From JAKFYM01 sp964612065 (GTDB taxonomy: Bacteria > Bdellovibrionota > UBA1018 > CAIPTA01): a stretch of 7,399 bases of DNA. Position numbers and translations under genes: made by a program. The notes beneath the pieces are model-generated. The model searched no databases, was not told the DNA's origin, and saw nothing but the letters and a program-made list of their open reading frames with translations. Shown here one piece after another: positions 4,958 through 7,399 of this stretch. Numbering within the stretch: the first letter of the stretch is position 1; each line of letters opens with the position of its first letter. The stretch is from the NCBI GenBank assembly GCA_964612065.1, contig CAZTCD010000139.1, positions 1 to 7,399 of the forward strand, in the 5' to 3' direction.

Positions 4958-6304
4958 ATGCGCACCGGCCCGGCCAGCCTGCTTCTCCTCCTAGCGATCC
5001 TCCCAGGAATCGCTGCGGCCAGCTCGCGCGCGCTCCCGGAGCTTCCCCGCCGAACTATCCCCATGGCTGATGAAAGCGCCCTCAAGAAAAAGAAGGTTAT
5101 GGAGCCGGTGGAGCCTGAGGTGGATTGTGTTCCCTGGAATCAGGCCCCTGCAAGAAAAGGCGACTCCTCTGAGCTGGTGAAGAAAAAGTGCCTTCCCCAA
5201 ACCGACTCTTTCCGAAGAGCCGGCGAAGCCGCTTCTTATCTCGGCCACTACTACACCAATTTCACTCCTTTCGCTCACCGCCTTCACAGCATGAAAGATT
5301 CGGAGCGAGCCGAGTTCCACGAATCCATCCGCAATTGCGTAACGGGAAATCCGGCTTGCGGCGAGAAAGAAAAAACCGAGCTGCTGCAGGCATTGGTGCA
5401 ATACAACTTTGGCAAAGAGCTTCGTGCCCAGGTGCTCGAGAACAATTCCCGGGCGGAGCGAATGAAAACCGCGAGCGCGGATCTCCCAGCTTCCTATTGG
5501 CGCGGCTTTCAAACCAATGCCCAGCGGGTAATGACAGGCAAAGATAAATCCGGGCAGCCCACTTTGCGAACAGGCTCTCTCCGCACCACCACCTTCCGCC
5601 TGGATCCGAAGAAAGACTATGTTCTCGACTGGACCAAAGCTCCGGCCGATCAAAGAGCCCGGCTCGGCAACGAGTTCATGCAGGAGTACCGCGGCTTTAT
5701 CGAGAACTATTCCAAAACCACCCAAACGAAATCCCGCTGGCACTATGTGCGGGCGGAAAGCTCGGCTCTCCTCGGATCCACCTTCAAAGCGGCTGACGAT
5801 CCCGCAAATCTCGATCCCAAAATGGGCAAGCATAAGGTGGATCGCGACCGCCACTTCAATGATATGCGCTCCCAAAGCACAGAGAGCGTGAACGAGATCA
5901 TCCACTCATACAAAGAAGCCCTGCACAAGGATGGCGTACAACGGGAACGGGAACAGGATGGCAAATGGAAAAAGGCGCATGTGGCCTGGAAAGACGTAAA
6001 CCCGAATGACATCCTTACCGCCGATACCGGCTTCGGTCTGGCTCGAGACGTCGATGAAAAAACCGGAGAGCCCATCGATCCCAAAACCGTAGCCCGCGGA
6101 ATCATCGTGAGCATCAACGACGCCATCGTTCGTACCGAGGAAAACATGGCCAAGAAAGGAGCCGCGCGCTCCCGTCTTCCAGCCGGTGCCTCAGGCGCCA
6201 GCCGCGGCAGGCCGCCCATGATCCCTTCGGTAACCGTGGACGTGGAAAAATTCGATAAGTTCCTGGATGCGATCTGGCCCGCCGACGTGGCCAAGCCTCA
6301 ATAA
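4958..6304 (+). CDS. Unrecognised secreted protein, 448 residues, four cysteines
   Basis: Residues 1-21 form a Sec signal peptide (MRTGPASLLLLLAILPGIAA and Ala21), with likely cleavage after Ala20 or Ala21; there is no lipobox. The mature protein starts with a Pro/Lys-rich, probably flexible segment (24-82) holding a KKKK run (43-46) and two Cys-x-Pro motifs, Cys57 ('DCVPW') and Cys78 ('KCLPQ'). Two more cysteines follow at Cys127 ('RNCVTG') and Cys134 ('PACGEK'), so two disulfides are possible. The region 83-190 looks helical. The middle (about 195-290) is mixed and rich in Arg, Lys and aromatics; 290-350 is charged and helical ('HKVDRDRHFNDM'). A Gly/Ala/Arg/Pro-rich linker (about 402-422) precedes a short C-terminal piece. 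I do not recognise a family or any catalytic motif. The ATG lacks a Shine-Dalgarno, but the signal peptide fixes the start. It is separated from the permease operon by 132 bases and converges on the sigma-factor gene. Confidence 0.75.
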   Translation: MRTGPASLLLLLAILPGIAAASSRALPELPRRTIPMADESALKKKKVMEPVEPEVDCVPWNQAPARKGDSSELVKKKCLPQTDSFRRAGEAASYLGHYYTNFTPFAHRLHSMKDSERAEFHESIRNCVTGNPACGEKEKTELLQALVQYNFGKELRAQVLENNSRAERMKTASADLPASYWRGFQTNAQRVMTGKDKSGQPTLRTGSLRTTTFRLDPKKDYVLDWTKAPADQRARLGNEFMQEYRGFIENYSKTTQTKSRWHYVRAESSALLGSTFKAADDPANLDPKMGKHKVDRDRHFNDMRSQSTESVNEIIHSYKEALHKDGVQREREQDGKWKKAHVAWKDVNPNDILTADTGFGLARDVDEKTGEPIDPKTVARGIIVSINDAIVRTEENMAKKGAARSRLPAGASGASRGRPPMIPSVTVDVEKFDKFLDAIWPADVAKPQ

Positions 6305-6333
6305 GCCGCACTCAATAAATCGCTAATTGAAGA

Positions 6334-7399
6334 TTAGATCTGCTGAACCCAAACGATCACACGGGCGCGTTCGTTCGGATTCCTGGAACCGCCGGTGGAG
6401 TAGGTTTTTGTCTGCCCGAGCTTCTGCATCTCACGCAGAATCATCGGGTAAGCGCCCACGCTCGTGATTCCGTCGAAATACACTCCGCCCGGCATTACCC
6501 GGCCCGAGCTGTCACGCTCGCGCACATTCTTTTCCGCAAACAGGGTTTTCACGTGCGGAATAAGCTCGGAGGGCGAAGGGCTCTGCACGATCAAACGATA
6601 TACTGTGGCGGATTGGCGGGAAGGAGCCAAAGGAGCCGTACCTGCCTCCACGGAATCGCCGGAAGGGAATTCCATATTGGCGAATTCATCGCCTTCCACG
6701 GCAGGAGAATCACCTTCCACTGGCTCCGAAAGCGCCAGCAAACGATCCGTGGTAATGGCTTCCACTTCGGCCGTAGCGATGGCCGGAGTATCCACCTGGA
6801 ACACTTCAGCAAAACGGCCTTCCACGAAGGCGGTGGTGTTCACGTGAGAAAGAGTCCAGGGAAGAAGGAATACAGCGAAGAGGCCGAAAGCTCCGAGGAA
6901 CGAGGCTTCGAGGCCCAGCTTATAACGCCAGGAAAGATCTGCCCAACGCACCCGCTCAGAACGGCCGAGGAGAGGAAGCAGCTTCTGGTTCCTCACACCA
7001 GCTTCGATCGAGGCGAAGCGCATTTGCGGAAGATCCGAAACGAACTTCCGGCTCGCCGCCATCGCCATAATATAAGGAGAGGAACCATCCAAGCTGCGGT
7101 TCCAGGCCTGCCGCTCGCGAAGAGCATAATTGGCCTGCCAGCTGCGGCCGAGAATCTTTTGCGCCACCTTTTCGCGGGCATAGGCGAGAGAGCGGCCCAC
7201 CCTTCCCACCGGGAACTGGGTTACTGCGCTGATTTCCTCATAAGAAAGGCCGGAACGGTCGTGGAGGAAAAGAACGATCTTTTCGTCCAGGGAAAGCTCT
7301 TCCAGAGGAACGCTTTCCCCCACCGCTCGCTCGGCGAGAAAACGGGGGTAGGCCCGGCGGATACAGGAAACGGTAATGCTGAAAGCCCAGAGGCGGAGG
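6334..7399 (-). CDS. ECF-type sigma factor fused to a membrane helix and extracytoplasmic domain (5' end beyond window)
   Basis: The frame is open from the right edge to a TAA at 6336-6334; the true start lies outside, and the GTG at 7323 is only an internal codon. Residue numbers below count from that GTG. Upstream of it the frame encodes 'LRLWAFSITVSCIRRAYPRF', matching the end of sigma region 2 (W-x-x-x-I-x-x-x-x-x-x-x-x-R). Residues 10-53 are region 4 with its helix-turn-helix: 'LSLDEKIVLFLHDRSGLSYE', 'EISAVTQFPVGRVGRSLAYA', then REK. A basic, partly helical cytoplasmic stretch (54-135) follows, then one membrane helix (about 137-158, bases 6850-6915), an acidic Ser/Pro/Glu linker with two VEGD repeats (about 160-236), and a terminal domain (238-329) with beta-alpha-beta-alpha-beta pattern. 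Sigma factors normally lack membrane segments; an anti-sigma-like half is usually a separate gene. The product may be a tethered sigma released by proteolysis or a degenerate regulator. The C-terminal domain loosely resembles DUF4349-type anti-sigma-associated modules, without firm proof. Confidence 0.8.
   Translation of the reverse strand, partial: LRLWAFSITVSCIRRAYPRFLAERAVGESVPLEELSLDEKIVLFLHDRSGLSYEEISAVTQFPVGRVGRSLAYAREKVAQKILGRSWQANYALRERQAWNRSLDGSSPYIMAMAASRKFVSDLPQMRFASIEAGVRNQKLLPLLGRSERVRWADLSWRYKLGLEASFLGAFGLFAVFLLPWTLSHVNTTAFVEGRFAEVFQVDTPAIATAEVEAITTDRLLALSEPVEGDSPAVEGDEFANMEFPSGDSVEAGTAPLAPSRQSATVYRLIVQSPSPSELIPHVKTLFAEKNVRERDSSGRVMPGGVYFDGITSVGAYPMILREMQKLGQTKTYSTGGSRNPNERARVIVWVQQI

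Noticed and set aside
4991..5905. 304-codon minus-strand open frame opposite the 448-residue gene
   Set aside because: It lacks a ribosome site and any motif, whereas the plus strand has a clean signal peptide at the start and charged helical segments typical of a real protein. Because the plus gene is also unrecognised, this rejection is slightly less certain than the others.
6323..6337. CTAAT-TGAAG-ATTAG inverted repeat as a bidirectional terminator
   Set aside because: The stem is five bp and AT-rich with no T-run, overlaps the stop codon of the sigma-fusion gene, and is too unstable to count as a terminator.
7321..7323. GTG as the start codon of the sigma-fusion gene
   Set aside because: The frame continues upstream to the window edge and encodes sequence matching sigma region 2, so this GTG is internal.

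Overview
The window looks like ordinary chromosomal DNA from a Gram-negative bacterium of moderately high GC (roughly 55%, estimated by eye). It is densely packed: adjacent genes overlap by 1 to 4 bases, and intergenic gaps occur only where transcription units meet. Evidence for a Gram-negative host is two proteins with Sec-type signal peptides, a Tad/type II secretion F-family inner-membrane protein, a BrkB/YihY membrane protein and a Dpp/Opp-type permease pair. A predatory or delta-proteobacterial-like lineage (for example Bdellovibrionota or Myxococcota) would fit, but the sequence does not prove it. I see no mobile element, CRISPR array, tRNA, rRNA or phage gene.

Layout. (1) Bases 1-1410, minus strand: an operon starting with a tadC-like gene, then a DUF192 gene, then the first 31 codons of a third gene cut by the left edge, possibly an FHA-domain protein. 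Both junctions are ATGA overlaps. (2) Bases 1411-1540: divergent intergenic region with a plausible sigma70-type promoter for tadC and two GTGCAC palindromes. (3) Bases 1541-4825, plus strand: a four-gene operon of YihY/BrkB membrane protein, an unrecognised 238-residue periplasmic protein, and two peptide/nickel-type ABC permeases (DppB-like and DppC-like), joined by 4-, 1- and 4-base overlaps. No solute-binding protein or ATPase is in view. (4) Bases 4826-4957: intergenic, with two mutually exclusive hairpins and a 10-bp palindrome. (5) Bases 4958-6304, plus strand: an unrecognised 448-residue secreted protein with four cysteines. (6) Bases 6334-7399, minus strand, running off the right edge: an ECF-type sigma factor in one reading frame with a transmembrane segment and a C-terminal extracytoplasmic domain.

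How the genes may work together. The minus-strand operon probably contributes to a Tad-type pilus or secretion machine. The plus-strand operon encodes an inner-membrane import channel that needs ATPase and binding-protein partners from elsewhere; the small periplasmic protein between yihY and the permeases is a candidate accessory factor. The most unusual item is the sigma factor fused to a membrane anchor and putative periplasmic sensor, which suggests a one-protein transmembrane transcription switch. No function is certain for the two secreted proteins.
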